A DNA stretch of 64,000 nucleotides from Micromonospora sp. NBC_01740 (GCF_035920365.1 NZ_CP109150.1:1426001-1490000), one strand, 5' to 3'; shown: positions 8,150 to 18,361, counted from the stretch's first letter. Program-made: numbers and translations. Notes: generated by a model from the sequence alone, not told the origin.

Positions 8150-8734
8150 CGTGCGTCGTGGCCCGCGCCGGTTCCGGGGGAACCCGGCCGTACGCGGACA
8201 ACCGGACCAGGATACCCGGTCCCGACGATCATGCCCGGGGTGGTCGGCGGGGTCCTTCCACCGGGCGAGGCGACGGGGGCCCGCGTCGACGTCGCTGTCG
8301 ATGCGAGCCCCCGTACACGAGGCCGCGGGGCGTCCCGTCCGCATTCCTTGGGTGGGACCTGGGGAGGAACGACCACACCGATGAGGTTGGACCGGGGACG
8401 CCCCGCGGAGCTTTATCGTGTTGTTACCTGACGTTACAACGGCTCTTGCCCCTTGTCGGGGGAAATGGCGGAATTCTCCGACAAATTTCCCGATGAGCCC
8501 GGTTCCGTCAGGGCGGGCCCCCGCCGCGCCGGGCCGCGCGACGGGGTGCCCCCGCTCTCGGGCGGTTCGACGCGCCTCCGGGACGGGCCGACCAGCGGCC
8601 GTTCCGGGCCGGCTGCGGCAACCGTGGATCCCACTCGCATCAACGACCGCCGCCGCTGGGAGGTGACGCGAGGAACGGCGAGTCCGCCACCGCCGTCATC
8701 CCGGCTGTCGGCGACGCGACGTAGGCTCCCGTGC
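8150..8734. other. intergenic region between divergent rpsF and nfo
   Basis: This gene-free stretch of about 585 bases has no plausible coding frame with a ribosome-binding site. It should hold the rpsF promoter and the nfo promoter. A near-palindrome of 21 bases (8420-8440; arms GTTGTTAC and GTTACAAC) is flanked by a less GC-rich stretch and could be an operator. A T/A-containing segment, 8460-8495, also stands out from the GC-rich background. No known regulator can be assigned. Confidence 0.4.
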
Positions 8735-9526
8735 ATGCGTATCGGAGCCCACGTCGATTCGACCGACCCGGTGGCGGAGGCGACCGCCCGAGGGGCCGAG
8801 GCCGTGCAGTTCTTCCTCTCCGACCCCCAGGGGTGGAAGGCGCCGAAGCCGCGGGAGGACGCGGACCGGCTGCGGGCCGCGGGCGTCGACCTCTACGTGC
8901 ACGCGCCGTACGTCATCAACGTCGCCACCCTGAACAACCGGATCCGGATCCCCAGCCGCAAGCTGCTGCTCGGGCACGCCCAGGCGGCCGCCGCCATCGG
9001 CGCCAAGGGGCTGATCGTGCACGGCGGGCACGTCAATGCCGGCGACGACCTGGCCGTCGGCTTCGACAACTGGCGCAAGACCTTCGCGTACGCGGCGGAC
9101 TCCGGCGGCTTCGGCGTGCCCGTCCTGATCGAGAACACCGCCGGCGGTGACAACGCCTGCGCCCGGCGGCTCGACGCGCTCGCCCGCCTCTGGGACGCCG
9201 TCGGCGATCACGAGGTGGGCTTCTGCCTGGACACCTGCCACGCCCACGCCGGCGGCGAGGAGCTGCTCGGGCTCGTCGACCGGGTCAAGGCGATCACCGG
9301 CCGGATCGACCTGGTGCACGCCAACAACTCCAAGGGCGCGTTCAACTCCGGCCAGGACCGGCACGACAACCTCGACGGCGGCACGATCGACCCGGAGCTG
9401 GTGGTGGCGGTCATCCGCGCGGCCGGCGCACCGGTCATCGTCGAGACCCCGGGCGGGGTCGACGGTCAGGGGGCCGACATCGCCTTCCTACGCGACCGGC
9501 TGGGCACGGGGAGCCCGGCGGCATGA
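8735..9526 (+). CDS. nfo: endonuclease IV (AP endonuclease, Nfo family)
   Basis: This 263-residue TIM-barrel enzyme cleaves DNA at abasic sites in base-excision repair. The metal-ligand pattern of the family is visible: [65 protein letters not shown] and VIVETPGG. These supply the His, Glu and Asp ligands for the three zinc ions. I chose ATG 8735 ([12 protein letters not shown]) because family homology starts there, although the frame is open back to 8453. Its stop overlaps the start of the next gene (ATGA, 9523-9526), so the two are probably translationally coupled. Confidence 0.93.
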   Translation: MRIGAHVDSTDPVAEATARGAEAVQFFLSDPQGWKAPKPREDADRLRAAGVDLYVHAPYVINVATLNNRIRIPSRKLLLGHAQAAAAIGAKGLIVHGGHVNAGDDLAVGFDNWRKTFAYAADSGGFGVPVLIENTAGGDNACARRLDALARLWDAVGDHEVGFCLDTCHAHAGGEELLGLVDRVKAITGRIDLVHANNSKGAFNSGQDRHDNLDGGTIDPELVVAVIRAAGAPVIVETPGGVDGQGADIAFLRDRLGTGSPAA

Positions 9527-11850
9527 CGACCGAGCAGTCCGCCTCCGGCAGCCCCCGTCCCGACTCCGCCGCCGAGAAGGCCGACGCCGCCGGGAAGACG
9601 GAAGCCGCCGGAAAGACCGACACGACCGGCGCCACGACCGGCCCGGCCGCCGCCAGGACCGGAGGGGCCCGATCCAAGGCTGGGGCGGCCGAGCCCAAGG
9701 CTGGAGCAGCCGAGCCCAAGGCTGGGGCGACCGAGCCCAAGGCCGGTGGAGCCCGGCCCGGTGCCGGCACGGCCCATGCCGAGGCCGGGGCACCCGCCGG
9801 GGCGGTCGGGTCCGACGGGACCGGCGCGACCGGCGTGACCGAGACGGAAAACGGTAAGACCGACGACACGGCGGGCGGGGCCGACAAGACCGCAACCAAG
9901 GCGGGCAGGGACGACGCCAGGGCGGGCGCAACCGACAAGGACGACGCCAAGGCCGGCGGAACCGACAAAGACGGCGCCAAGGCGGGTGCACCCAGCAAGA
10001 CGGACGCCAAGGCGGGCAAGGACGGCGCCAAGGCGGCCGGCAAGAGCCAGGACGGGGGTAACAAGGAGGGCAAGCCGGACCGGTGGGAGGCCTTCGCGTC
10101 CGCCCCCGAACCGGTGCCCTCCCGGCTCGGGCGCGCCGTGCGGGCGGTGGGCCGCCGGCTGATCCACGAGTGGACGCTCGCGACGCTCGCCTCGCTGGCG
10201 TTGGCCGTGCTGCTGACCTGGCCCACGCTGCGCTACCCGCGACACACCCTGCCGCAGGACTACTGGGACCCCAGCCTCCAGGCGTGGCAGATGGCCTGGT
10301 CGGGGCACATCCTGCTGACCAACCCGGCGCAGATGTGGCAGTCGAACACCTTCTTTCCGGAGTCCTGGAGCTTCGCCTTCTCCGACACCCTGCTCGGCTA
10401 CGCCCCGGCGGGCATGATCGGCACCGGTCCCGAAGCCGCCGTGCTCCGCTACAACATCATGTTCGTGCTGGCCCACGCGCTCGCCATGCTCGGGGCGTAC
10501 GCGCTGGCCCGTCAGCTCGGCGCCGGCCGGATCGGCTCCGCGGTGGCCGGGGCGAGCTTCGCGTACGCGCCGTGGCTGCTGGCCCAGGCCGGGCACCTGC
10601 ACGTGATCTCCAACGGCGGCATCCCGCTGGCGTTGGCGATGCTCGCCCGGGGGCACGGCTGGTCGTTGCGGCACGGGTACCGTCCCGAACGCCGGCACGA
10701 CGGCTGGGTCTACGCCGGCTGGTTCGTGGCGGCCTGGCAACTCAGTCTCGGCTTCGGCATCGGGCTGCCGTTCGCGTACTTCCTCGCCGGGACCGTGCTG
10801 GTCGCGGCCGTCACCTGGTTCCTGCGGCGGTGGGTCGTCCGGCCGGTCAAGCGCCCGTTCGGCCGCCGGTTGCTGATCGCGGACCTGGTCGGCGGCCTGT
10901 TCTTCGCCGGTGTCGGCGGCCTGCTGGCCATCCCGTACTTCAAGGTGGCGGGGGCGCACCCGCAGGCGGAGCGTTCCATCGGCGACATCGGCGTCTACTC
11001 GCCGCCGGCGGCCGGCTTCTTCACGGCACCCGCCGAGTCGCGGGTCTGGGGCGCCCTGCACGAGGGCGCGCGGGCGGCGCTGCCCTGGCACCCGGAGATG
11101 ACCCTGCTGCCCGGCTTCGTGCTCTACGCGCTCGCCGCCGGCGGGCTCTTCTTCTCGGTGTGGAAGCTGCGCCACCGGCTGCTGCTGCTCACCGGGGTGG
11201 TGGTGACGATGGTGCTCGCCATGGGCACCCGGTTCTTCGACGGCACCTTCACCTACGTGCCGCTGTTCGACCACCTGCCCGGCTGGAACGGCATCCGCAC
11301 CCCGGGCCGGCTGATGCTCTGGACCACGCTGCTGCTCGGGCTGCTCGCGGCGGGCGCGGTCAGCGCGTTCGCCACCCGGGTACGGGAGGTCTACGCCGAG
11401 CGGATCCCCTCCTGGCCGAGCCCGTGGCTGCGGCTGGCCACTCTGCTGCCGCTGGTGCTGGTGCTCGGCGAGGGGCTGAACGCCACGCCGCACCCGGTCG
11501 TGCCGTCCCAGCCGGCCGCGATGCGCACCGTGGAGGGACCGCTGCTGGTGCTGCCGAGCAGCCAGAGCCTCGACCAGCCGGTGATGCTCTGGTCCACCAG
11601 CAAGTTCCAGGACCTGGTCAACGGGGGCAGCGGCTTCACCCCGCGCCAACTCGACGACGTACGCCGGGTGACGCTGGCCTTCCCCGATCAGACCAGCGTC
11701 GACTACCTGCGCGTCCTCGGCGTACGCAACGTGCTGCTGATGCGGGACCACATCGTCGGCACGCCGTGGGAGGTCACGGTGGACGCACCGGTCGACGGGC
11801 TCGGCATCACCCGCGAGGAAGTAGGGAACATCGTGATCTACCGCCTGTGA
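9523..11850 (+). CDS. polytopic membrane protein, GT-C glycosyltransferase-like, with Ala/Lys/Gly-rich tail
   Basis: This 775-residue protein starts with about 195 residues of low-complexity, charged sequence built from repeats like AEPKAGA and [10 protein letters not shown] multi-spanning membrane protein follows, with ten or more hydrophobic segments starting near residue 215 ([15 protein letters not shown]). An acidic first periplasmic loop, [11 protein letters not shown], and further segments up to about 650 give it the look of GT-C-fold lipid-linked sugar transferases. A soluble C-terminal part (about 655-775) follows. The donor and acceptor are unknown. It overlaps nfo by 4 bases. It is convergent with the small membrane protein at 11863. 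The function is inferred from topology only. Confidence 0.7.
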   Translation: MTTEQSASGSPRPDSAAEKADAAGKTEAAGKTDTTGATTGPAAARTGGARSKAGAAEPKAGAAEPKAGATEPKAGGARPGAGTAHAEAGAPAGAVGSDGTGATGVTETENGKTDDTAGGADKTATKAGRDDARAGATDKDDAKAGGTDKDGAKAGAPSKTDAKAGKDGAKAAGKSQDGGNKEGKPDRWEAFASAPEPVPSRLGRAVRAVGRRLIHEWTLATLASLALAVLLTWPTLRYPRHTLPQDYWDPSLQAWQMAWSGHILLTNPAQMWQSNTFFPESWSFAFSDTLLGYAPAGMIGTGPEAAVLRYNIMFVLAHALAMLGAYALARQLGAGRIGSAVAGASFAYAPWLLAQAGHLHVISNGGIPLALAMLARGHGWSLRHGYRPERRHDGWVYAGWFVAAWQLSLGFGIGLPFAYFLAGTVLVAAVTWFLRRWVVRPVKRPFGRRLLIADLVGGLFFAGVGGLLAIPYFKVAGAHPQAERSIGDIGVYSPPAAGFFTAPAESRVWGALHEGARAALPWHPEMTLLPGFVLYALAAGGLFFSVWKLRHRLLLLTGVVVTMVLAMGTRFFDGTFTYVPLFDHLPGWNGIRTPGRLMLWTTLLLGLLAAGAVSAFATRVREVYAERIPSWPSPWLRLATLLPLVLVLGEGLNATPHPVVPSQPAAMRTVEGPLLVLPSSQSLDQPVMLWSTSKFQDLVNGGSGFTPRQLDDVRRVTLAFPDQTSVDYLRVLGVRNVLLMRDHIVGTPWEVTVDAPVDGLGITREEVGNIVIYRL

Positions 11851-11862
11851 CCCTCATCACCC

Positions 11863-12189
11863 TCACGTTGACCTCGCAGCAGCCTCCCGGTCGTCCGATC
11901 CCCCGAAGAGCTTGCGGGCACCGGAGAGGATCGCCAACACCGCGACCGTGAACAGACCGAACAGCCCGTTCAACCACCAGTCGACCATGTTGGCGGAGAA
12001 ACACAGGTTCCCCGGTGTGCAGTCGGTGTCGCCGAGCTCGAACCTGCCAGCGATGATTCCGGCAGGAAAGCAGAGCAGCGCGACACAGCCGCCCAGGCCG
12101 AAGAACCACCCGGACGCCCGCCGGACGAGGGCCAGGCCGAGCCAGACCGTGACGAGCAGCGCGGGCAGGATCGCGTCGACGGCGCTCAC
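11863..12189 (-). CDS. small membrane protein of unknown function
   Basis: This 108-residue protein has three hydrophobic segments: ILPALLVTVWLGLALV (about 7-22), GWFFGLGGCVALLCFPAGIIAG (about 27-48) and LNGLFGLFTVAVLAILSG (about 73-90). A short loop between the second and third contains two Cys (DTDCTPGNLC), which could form a disulfide outside the membrane. The start is GTG 12189. It lies 45 bases downstream of the GT87-like gene in the same direction and may share its transcript. I do not recognise a named family. Confidence 0.65.
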   Translation of the reverse strand: MSAVDAILPALLVTVWLGLALVRRASGWFFGLGGCVALLCFPAGIIAGRFELGDTDCTPGNLCFSANMVDWWLNGLFGLFTVAVLAILSGARKLFGGSDDREAAARST

Positions 12190-12234
12190 ACCGGTCGACG
12201 GGGAAGGGACCCCCGACAGGGCGCCATCAGGACG

Positions 12235-13794
12235 TCACTCGCCGGCCACCGTCCGCCCGCCCCCGCCCCCGCCGCCGGCCGCGGCCGAGCTGGCCGCCAA
12301 CTCCGTCGGTTGCGGCGAGGCCGGGGCTGGTCGACGCCAGCGAGCCACCCAGGATGCGTCCCTGGTGCCGTTGAACACGCCACCGTCTGGATCGTCCGGA
12401 TAGGTCTTGCGGACCGCGTCCAGTTCGGGGTTCAGGATCTCCCGGACGACCAGCACGCAGAGCACCACGACGGTGGCCAGGCGCAGCGTCGACGCCAGCA
12501 CGAAGACGCCCTCCGGGAAGACCGGCTTGCTGGTCGCCGCGCCGAGCAGCTCGCCGTAGAACGCCACGAAGTAGCAGACCTCGGCCACCTGCCAGGCGAG
12601 GAAGGCGCCCCATTTCGGGCGGGCAAGCACCACCAGCGGCAGCAGCCAGAGCACGAACTGCTGCGACCACACCTTGCTGAAGATCAGGAAGGCGGCGACC
12701 ACCAGGAACGCGAGCTGGGCGAGCCGGGGCCGGCGCGGGGCCAGCAGCCCCAGCGCGGCCACCCCGAGGCAGGCCAGCCCGAAGAGGGCGTACGACAGGG
12801 TGTTCAGCGTCGGGATGTTGGCGTTGAGCCACTCGAACGGCCCGAGGTCGGCGGGGTTGGCGTTGCCGAACTTTCCGTCCAGGTAGCGGCCGATGTACCA
12901 GAGGGTGCCCCAGTCGATGGGCCGGGTCGAGTTCAGCTCGAAGAAGCGGTCCCAGTTCTCCCGGTAGGGAATGGCGACCGGAAGGTTCACGAGGACCAGG
13001 GAGACGAGGGCCGCGCCGAGGGCGGTGAGGGCGGCGCGGAGCCGCCCGGCGCGCAGTCCCAGCACCAGGATCGGGCCGAGGATGAACAGCGGCCACATCT
13101 TGGCCGCCCCGGCGAGACCGAGCAGGACGCCGGCCGCCAGTGGTCGGCTGCGGGCCCAGGCGAAGAGGCCGAACGCGGCCAGGCCGATGGCGAGCAGGTC
13201 CCAGTTGACCGTGGCGGTGAGCATCAGCGCGGGGGCGAGCGCGAAGAGCGCGGCGTCCCATGGTCGCCGGCGGCGTAGGGCGAGGAGCATCGCCACGGTG
13301 GCGACCGCCAGCGCGCCGAGCACCAGCGCGTTCAGGTTGTAGAACCACATGCCCTGGTTGAGCCCCGGGTCGTTCTGGCCGAGGGCGTGCACGGGCAGGC
13401 CGAGGGCGCCCATGAAGTAGCCGGTGAGCACCGGGTACTCGACGGGGTGGTCCTGGTAGGGCACCGCACCCTCGTTGAGCCGCTCGGCGTAGTAGAGCGC
13501 CAGCACGTCGGTGTAGCAGAACCGGGTGTACTGCACGTTGTTCTGCCAGGCGCCGTCCTGGCAGGGCGACTTCTGCACCCAGTGCAACGCCAGGGTCAGG
13601 CAGACCAGGGCCAGGACGATGCGGGTCGCGGTCCAGAACCGGTTCTCCCGCCCGGCGGGCCGGTCCAGGGCGACGGCGTGGTCGCCCAGCGGGCCGCCGA
13701 TGGCGCCGGAGAGGCCCCGGACGAAGCCGTCGGAGCGGGACGGATGGTCAGGGGCACCGGCGTCGTCGATGCCTCGCGTCGACTGCGTGCTCAT
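12235..13794 (-). CDS. GT87-family-like mannosyltransferase (DUF2029), Rv0051-like
   Basis: This 519-residue integral membrane protein has about ten hydrophobic segments. After a polar N-terminus of about 50 residues, the first segment (RIVLALVCLTLALHW) leads into a long extracytoplasmic loop with HPVEYPVLTGYFMG. This loop motif and the overall topology fit polyprenyl-phosphomannose-dependent GT87/DUF2029 proteins. The position next to the ponA1-like gene matches mycobacterial Rv0051. Sugar and acceptor are not readable. A perfect 20-bp-stem terminator (13861-13905) separates it from the PBP gene upstream, so it probably has its own promoter within about 65 bases. Confidence 0.75.
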   Translation of the reverse strand: MSTQSTRGIDDAGAPDHPSRSDGFVRGLSGAIGGPLGDHAVALDRPAGRENRFWTATRIVLALVCLTLALHWVQKSPCQDGAWQNNVQYTRFCYTDVLALYYAERLNEGAVPYQDHPVEYPVLTGYFMGALGLPVHALGQNDPGLNQGMWFYNLNALVLGALAVATVAMLLALRRRRPWDAALFALAPALMLTATVNWDLLAIGLAAFGLFAWARSRPLAAGVLLGLAGAAKMWPLFILGPILVLGLRAGRLRAALTALGAALVSLVLVNLPVAIPYRENWDRFFELNSTRPIDWGTLWYIGRYLDGKFGNANPADLGPFEWLNANIPTLNTLSYALFGLACLGVAALGLLAPRRPRLAQLAFLVVAAFLIFSKVWSQQFVLWLLPLVVLARPKWGAFLAWQVAEVCYFVAFYGELLGAATSKPVFPEGVFVLASTLRLATVVVLCVLVVREILNPELDAVRKTYPDDPDGGVFNGTRDASWVARWRRPAPASPQPTELAASSAAAGGGGGGGRTVAGE

Positions 13795-13860
13795 GAAGGT
13801 GCATCCTGCCGTACATCGGGCCTCCGCGTCCCCTCCCTCTCACGACACGTCGATACGCGA

Positions 13861-13905
13861 AACGCCGCCGGCGGCCGGAGAGGTGCTCCGGCCGCCGGCG
13901 GCGTT
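13861..13905 (-). terminator. terminator of the penicillin-binding protein gene
   Basis: AACGCCGCCGGCGGCCGGAG (13861-13880) pairs perfectly with CTCCGGCCGCCGGCGGCGTT (13886-13905) around a 5-base loop. It lies 6 bases beyond the PBP stop codon, on the minus strand. Confidence 0.85.
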
Positions 13906-13911
13906 CGTCGA

Positions 13912-16860
13912 TCAGTCGTTGTCCGGTCTGGGTGTCAGGCTCGGTAGCAGCCCGCCGCCGCCACCGTCCCGGCCGGGGCGCGGATCGGTCGGGGTGGTGG
14001 GCGCGGTGGGCCCGCCGGGGCCACCGGGGCCACCGGGGCCACCGGGGCCACCGGGGCCACCGGGGGGATTGCCACCGCCGTTGTTGCCGCCGGGCGGGCA
14101 GAGCAGCTCCAGCGGACCGCAGTTCGGCGGGCCCGTCGGAGGCGGCGGGGGCGGGGGCGCCTCACCGTTGCCGGTGTTCGGATTGCCGACGTTCGCCGCA
14201 GGCGGGAAGTCCTTCTTCTCCCATTTCTTGACCTTGTGTGCCTCGTCCATGAACCGTTCCCAGATGGTGCCCGGCAGGTTGCCGCCACTGATCTTGTTGC
14301 CGTTCTTCAGCTTGAGCGGCTTGCGGTCCTTGACGTTGCCGACCCAGACGGCGGTGGCGATCTGCGGGGTGTAGCCGATCATCCAGGCGTCGCCGTTGTC
14401 GTCGCTGTCCGCCTTGAGTTCCCAGGTGCCGGTCTTGGAAGCGGCCTTCCGGCCGTCGTCGAGCTTGTGGTCGACCCGCGCCGGGTACTGCTCCAGCACC
14501 GAGGTCACGTCCGCCACGACGTCCTTGTCGATGCGCTGCTCACCCTTGAGGGAACCCTCGTCGGCGATCTTCTTCCACTTGCCGGTGGCCTCGTCCCTCT
14601 TCTCGACGGAGTAGAGGAAGTGGGCCTTGTGGTAGCGGCCCTGGTTGGCGAAGGTGGCGACGCCGTTGGCGTGGTCCAGGACGGTGATCGGGTACTGGCC
14701 GTAGCCGATGACGTGGAAGAACGGGTTCGGCGCGATGTCCTTCGGGTCGGTCTTGGTGAGGTCGTAGCCCTTCGGCGGGTCGGTGTCCGACCGCCACATC
14801 ATGCTGACCCCGGCCTTGGCCGCCATGTCGACGACCTTGTCCGGGCCGATCGCCTCGGTGACGTGGTAGAACGGCACGTTCAGCGACTTGAGGGTGGAGA
14901 CCGTCAGGGTGCAGGAGTTGCCGCACTCCGGGTTGTCGACGCCGGCGTTGCTGACCTTGAACTTGGTGTCCTTCGGGGTGAAGGCCTTGCCCTTCCAGCG
15001 CGACTCGAGGGCCTTGCCCTCCTTGAGCGCCGCCGCCAGCGTGTAGATCTTGAAACTCGAGCCCGGCGGGTGACCGCCGTAGGGGTTGCCGGAGGAGTCG
15101 ATGTTCCTGCCGGCGTAGTCGGTGCCGGTGCCGTTGTCGCCGCCGTAGTAGGCGAGCACGCGACCGTTCTTCGGCTCGATGGCGACCACCGCCGCCATCA
15201 GGTTCGGCGGCTGGCCGGCGAGTTCAGATCCCTTGGTCCTGCGCTGGGCGGTCTCGACCGCCGCCTCCTGGATCTTCGTGTCGATCGTGGTGCGGATCTT
15301 GTAGCCACCCGACATGAGCGCCTGGGAACAGAGCGGCTTGGCGTCGGTGATCTGCTCCTCCTTGTCGACGCAGATGCCCTTGTCCCGCATCTCCTGCTTG
15401 ACGTAGTTGATCACGTTGCCGTACGGGGTGTTGACGCCGAAGTCGATGCCGGCGCCGCCCTGGTTCGGCTTCTTGGGCATCGGGTACTCGGCCAGGGTGG
15501 GCGCCGCCGGCTTGCCCGGGGCGTTCAGCCAGCCCTCGGCGACCATGCCGCCGATCACGTACTCCCAGCGGGACTTGGCTTCGGCAAGGTTCACCGCCGG
15601 GTCGTAGCCCTTGTGGCCCATGCCGGCCTCCGGCTGCTTGATCAGCGCGGCGAGGACCGCGCCCTCGGCCACGCTCAGCTTGTTCGCCGGCTTGCCGTAG
15701 TACGTCTGCGCCGCCGCCTCGATGCCGTGCGCGCCCCGCCCGAAGTAGATGATGTTCAGGTAGTGCTGCATGATCTGCGGCTTGGTGTACTCGTCGTTGA
15801 GCTTGGAGGCGAGAATCGCCTCCTTGACCTTCCGGGCGTAGGTGTCGTCCTTCAGGTTGTCGAACGCGTTGCGCGCGTACTGCTGGGTGATCGTCGAGGC
15901 GCCCTGCTTGCTGCCGCCGGAGACGTTGTTCCACGCGGCCCGGACGATGCCCTTGTAGTCCACACCCGAGTGCTCGTAGAAGTTGCGGTCCTCGGCCGCG
16001 GCGACGGCGTCCTGCACCCACTTCGGGATCTGGTCGATGGTGACCAGGGTCCGGTTCTGCGTGCCGACCTTCGCGATGATCGTCTTGTTGTCGGACGCGT
16101 AGAGGGTGGTCGCCTGCGGCGGCGTGGTGTCCTCCGGAAGGACCACGTTGGTCGAGTAGTAGGTGAAGCCGACGACGCCGAGCCCGGCGAGCATGATGAA
16201 CACGGCGAAGGCGGCGATCAGCATGTTGACCCGCTTGCGCTTCTTCGCCCGCGACGCACCGGCCGGGTTGCCCGCGCCGCGCCCGCGCCGACCGGGGCCG
16301 GTCGGCCCGCCGGGCCCACCCGGGCCGCCTGCGGCCGGCGAGACGCTCGCCCGGGCCGAGGCGCGGCCGCTGACGCCGCCGACCGCCGCCGATCCGACGC
16401 TGGCCCGTCCGGCCGGGGCGGCGCCGACGGCGGCGGAGCCCACCGAGGCGCGACCTGCCGGCCCGCCGGCCGGGGAGACCGGCACCGAAGCGCGACCCGA
16501 GCCCGCCGCCCGGCCGACGCCGGGCGCAGGCGAGACCGGCACGGCCCGGCCGGGCGCCGCCCGACCGACCGAGGCCGAACCCACCGAGGCGGAGCCCACC
16601 GAGGCTGTTCCGGCGCGCGGCGGAACGGCTGCGGACGCCGAACCGGGAACGGAACCGCCGCGCGGCGGAACGGCGGCCGAGCCGCCGACCGAGGCCCGCC
16701 CGCCGGCGGCGCGGGGCGCGACCGAGGCGCGGCCCGCGGGTGCCGTACCGTCCTGTGCAGCCGACCAGCCGCCCCCGGAGGCGTCACCGCCGGGGTCGCC
16801 GTGCTGGCCCGGAATCTGGGCCCGCCCGCGCGGGGAACTGGAATCGCCGTACGAGTTCAT
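13912..16860 (-). CDS. bifunctional class A penicillin-binding protein (PonA1-like)
   Basis: This 982-residue enzyme polymerises and cross-links peptidoglycan. A long cytosolic N-terminus (1-210) is built of repeats like PAGRASVGSAAVG and is followed by a basic KKRKR and one membrane segment (about 212-235). The GT51 domain shows AAAEDRNFYEHSGVDYKG (about 285-300), GASTITQQYARN and GRGAHGIEAAAQTYYGK. The transpeptidase shows SSFK (SxxK, about 600), SLN (about 657) and KTG (about 808). The C-terminal tail is a tandem Gly-Gly-Pro run. It maps to the ponA1/Rv0050 position next to the DUF5318 and GT87-like genes. GAGGA lies immediately before the ATG, which is tight spacing. It is the likely elongation PBP of this organism. 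Confidence 0.93.
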   Translation of the reverse strand: MNSYGDSSSPRGRAQIPGQHGDPGGDASGGGWSAAQDGTAPAGRASVAPRAAGGRASVGGSAAVPPRGGSVPGSASAAVPPRAGTASVGSASVGSASVGRAAPGRAVPVSPAPGVGRAAGSGRASVPVSPAGGPAGRASVGSAAVGAAPAGRASVGSAAVGGVSGRASARASVSPAAGGPGGPGGPTGPGRRGRGAGNPAGASRAKKRKRVNMLIAAFAVFIMLAGLGVVGFTYYSTNVVLPEDTTPPQATTLYASDNKTIIAKVGTQNRTLVTIDQIPKWVQDAVAAAEDRNFYEHSGVDYKGIVRAAWNNVSGGSKQGASTITQQYARNAFDNLKDDTYARKVKEAILASKLNDEYTKPQIMQHYLNIIYFGRGAHGIEAAAQTYYGKPANKLSVAEGAVLAALIKQPEAGMGHKGYDPAVNLAEAKSRWEYVIGGMVAEGWLNAPGKPAAPTLAEYPMPKKPNQGGAGIDFGVNTPYGNVINYVKQEMRDKGICVDKEEQITDAKPLCSQALMSGGYKIRTTIDTKIQEAAVETAQRRTKGSELAGQPPNLMAAVVAIEPKNGRVLAYYGGDNGTGTDYAGRNIDSSGNPYGGHPPGSSFKIYTLAAALKEGKALESRWKGKAFTPKDTKFKVSNAGVDNPECGNSCTLTVSTLKSLNVPFYHVTEAIGPDKVVDMAAKAGVSMMWRSDTDPPKGYDLTKTDPKDIAPNPFFHVIGYGQYPITVLDHANGVATFANQGRYHKAHFLYSVEKRDEATGKWKKIADEGSLKGEQRIDKDVVADVTSVLEQYPARVDHKLDDGRKAASKTGTWELKADSDDNGDAWMIGYTPQIATAVWVGNVKDRKPLKLKNGNKISGGNLPGTIWERFMDEAHKVKKWEKKDFPPAANVGNPNTGNGEAPPPPPPPTGPPNCGPLELLCPPGGNNGGGNPPGGPGGPGGPGGPGGPGGPTAPTTPTDPRPGRDGGGGGLLPSLTPRPDND
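14017..14061. repeat. five tandem copies of a 9-bp unit (GGGGCCACC) encoding Gly-Gly-Pro
   Basis: Five exact head-to-tail 9-bp units sit in the 3' part of the PBP gene and continue partially at 14062-14067. On the minus strand each reads GGTGGCCCC, giving a collagen-like GGP run near the C-terminus. Such perfect units are prone to copy-number change by replication slippage. Confidence 0.9.
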
Positions 16861-17057
16861 TCCTCACACCCTGCCGTCGCGGTGGGACGCGACTGCGCCG
16901 CCACCGGTTTGCCGTGAGATGGGACACCTGTCGAGGGCGGCACGTGCGTGCCGGTCGACAGGTGCCACTTGCGAATCAATCGGGCCAATCAGACCAACGA
17001 TCCGTCGGTCTCCCCAGGCGTGCGTGCGCTGGCCGGGGTCGGCCGATCGAGCGAAGA

Positions 17058-17525
17058 TCACCGTTGCGCCTCTCGCCTCCGTCGACTGCCCGCACCGTTA
17101 CCCGAGGCGGCCGCGCCGCCCACCGCGTCCTGCTCCTGCCCACCCTCCGGACTCCCGGTCAGGCCGTCCCGGCCGAGCAGGTACTGCTCGACGAGATGGT
17201 TCCAGTCACAGCCGAGGCACACCTCCACCACGAAGACCTGGAACTCACGCACCGTCATCGCCAGCACCGGCAACTCGGCCAGTGTCCGGGCCTGGCCGGC
17301 TGACTGCTTGAGTTCGTCGCCGTAAATGTAGTGGACGTGGGTCAGGTTCTCGCTCCGGCAGATCGGACACCGCTCGTCGGTCGGCTCCCCGTGGAAGCGG
17401 GCGGCGTTCTTCAGGTAGGGCGAGGCGTCGCAGACGTCGTACGTGCCGACCCGGCCCGCGAGGAGCTCACGCAGCACCGCTCGCTTCCGGAGCGAGTAGT
17501 CGACTACCTGGCGCTGCGTACGCAT
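17058..17525 (-). CDS. DUF5318 family protein (Rv0049-like)
   Basis: This 155-residue soluble protein begins MRTQRQVVDYSLRKRAVLRELLAGRVGTYDVCDASPYLKNAA. It has CPIC and CLGC pairs (about residues 54-57 and 104-107), a possible metal-binding arrangement. This is the actinobacterial DUF5318 family, encoded next to ponA1 in mycobacteria as well. The last about 40 residues are low-complexity. No function is established. It lies 197 bases upstream of the PBP gene in the same direction and may be co-transcribed with it. The start ATG is at 17525. Confidence 0.8.
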   Translation of the reverse strand: MRTQRQVVDYSLRKRAVLRELLAGRVGTYDVCDASPYLKNAARFHGEPTDERCPICRSENLTHVHYIYGDELKQSAGQARTLAELPVLAMTVREFQVFVVEVCLGCDWNHLVEQYLLGRDGLTGSPEGGQEQDAVGGAAASGNGAGSRRRREAQR

Positions 17526-17633
17526 GCGGAGAAGGGTACGCGGTCTCGTCGGACGGGGCGACCACGGTGACGATGCGTGACCGGAGAACCTCGGAGCGGG
17601 GGTTTGCCCTGATCACGGCGATCCGCTAGCGTG

Positions 17634-17656
17634 CGATGTATCGGTCCGATACATCG
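17634..17656. promoter_or_regulatory. perfect palindromic operator upstream of the PadR gene
   Basis: CGATGTATCGG (17634-17644) and CCGATACATCG (17646-17656) are perfect 11-base inverted repeats around one central base, 44 bases before the PadR start. They contain the ATGT...ACAT half-sites typical of PadR-family operators, so autoregulation by the adjacent PadR is the simplest reading. Confidence 0.75.
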
Positions 17657-17699
17657 CGGCGGTTACCGCTCCGCGTAGAGGGTACAGAGAGGATGGCCC

Positions 17700-18338
17700 G
17701 TGCTCGAGCTCGCCATCCTCGGCCTCCTGCAGGAGTCTCCGATGCACGGCTACGAGCTGCGCAAGGAGCTGACCGCCAAGCTCGGTGCGATCAGGGCGGC
17801 GATCAGCTACGGCTCGCTCTATCCCACGCTGCGCAGGTTGCAGGCGGCGGGATGGATCACCGAGGCCGCGGAGGCACCCGCCACGGTCGAGGAGGTTCCC
17901 GCGCTGACCAGCCGACGAGGTCGGGTGGTCTACGAGATCACGGCGGAGGGCAAGGAACGCTTCGCCCAACTGATCGCGCAGACCGGGCCGGAGACGTACG
18001 ACGACACGGGTTTCGGCGTGCACTTCGCGTTCTTCGCCCGGACCGACCAGGCGACCCGGCTCCGCATCCTCGAGGGTCGCCGGCGAAAGATCGAGGAACG
18101 CCGTGAAGGGCTTCGCGACGTGCTCGGCAGGGCGGCCGAGCGGCTCGACGCCTACACGCTGGAACTGCAGCGCCACGGCCTGGACGCCTGTGAGCGCGAG
18201 GTCCGCTGGCTGGAGGAGCTCATCGCCAACGAGCGCTCCGGCCGTGCCCCGACGGTCCCGTCAACCGGGACGGCCGGCGGCCGACGAGAAGACAACAGCC
18301 CGCCTCCGCCTGGAGAGTCCAGGAAAGAGCGGCCGTGA
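17700..18338 (+). CDS. PadR-family transcriptional regulator
   Basis: This 212-residue regulator begins [23 protein letters not shown], and [18 protein letters not shown] follows. Together they form the PadR winged helix. The C-terminal part (from about 100) includes a long helical segment ([21 protein letters not shown]) for dimerisation, as in the Vir-like PadR subfamily. The start is GTG 17700, after GAGAGGATGGCCC. A perfect palindrome (17634-17656) lies just upstream. Its stop is 23 bases before ino1, so PadR and Ino1 probably share one transcript, as in mycobacteria (Rv0047c-Rv0046c). The effector ligand is unknown. Confidence 0.92.
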   Translation: MLELAILGLLQESPMHGYELRKELTAKLGAIRAAISYGSLYPTLRRLQAAGWITEAAEAPATVEEVPALTSRRGRVVYEITAEGKERFAQLIAQTGPETYDDTGFGVHFAFFARTDQATRLRILEGRRRKIEERREGLRDVLGRAAERLDAYTLELQRHGLDACEREVRWLEELIANERSGRAPTVPSTGTAGGRREDNSPPPPGESRKERP

Positions 18339-18361
18339 TGAAGAAGAAGGAGGCAGACGCT

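Noticed and set aside
14017..14061. Possible CRISPR from the GGGGCCACC repeats
   Set aside because: Units are head-to-tail without spacers and encode Gly-Gly-Pro in frame in the PBP.
14236..16917. Long plus-strand frame opposite the PBP gene
   Set aside because: Antisense shadow; dnaB and dnaA show the same effect.
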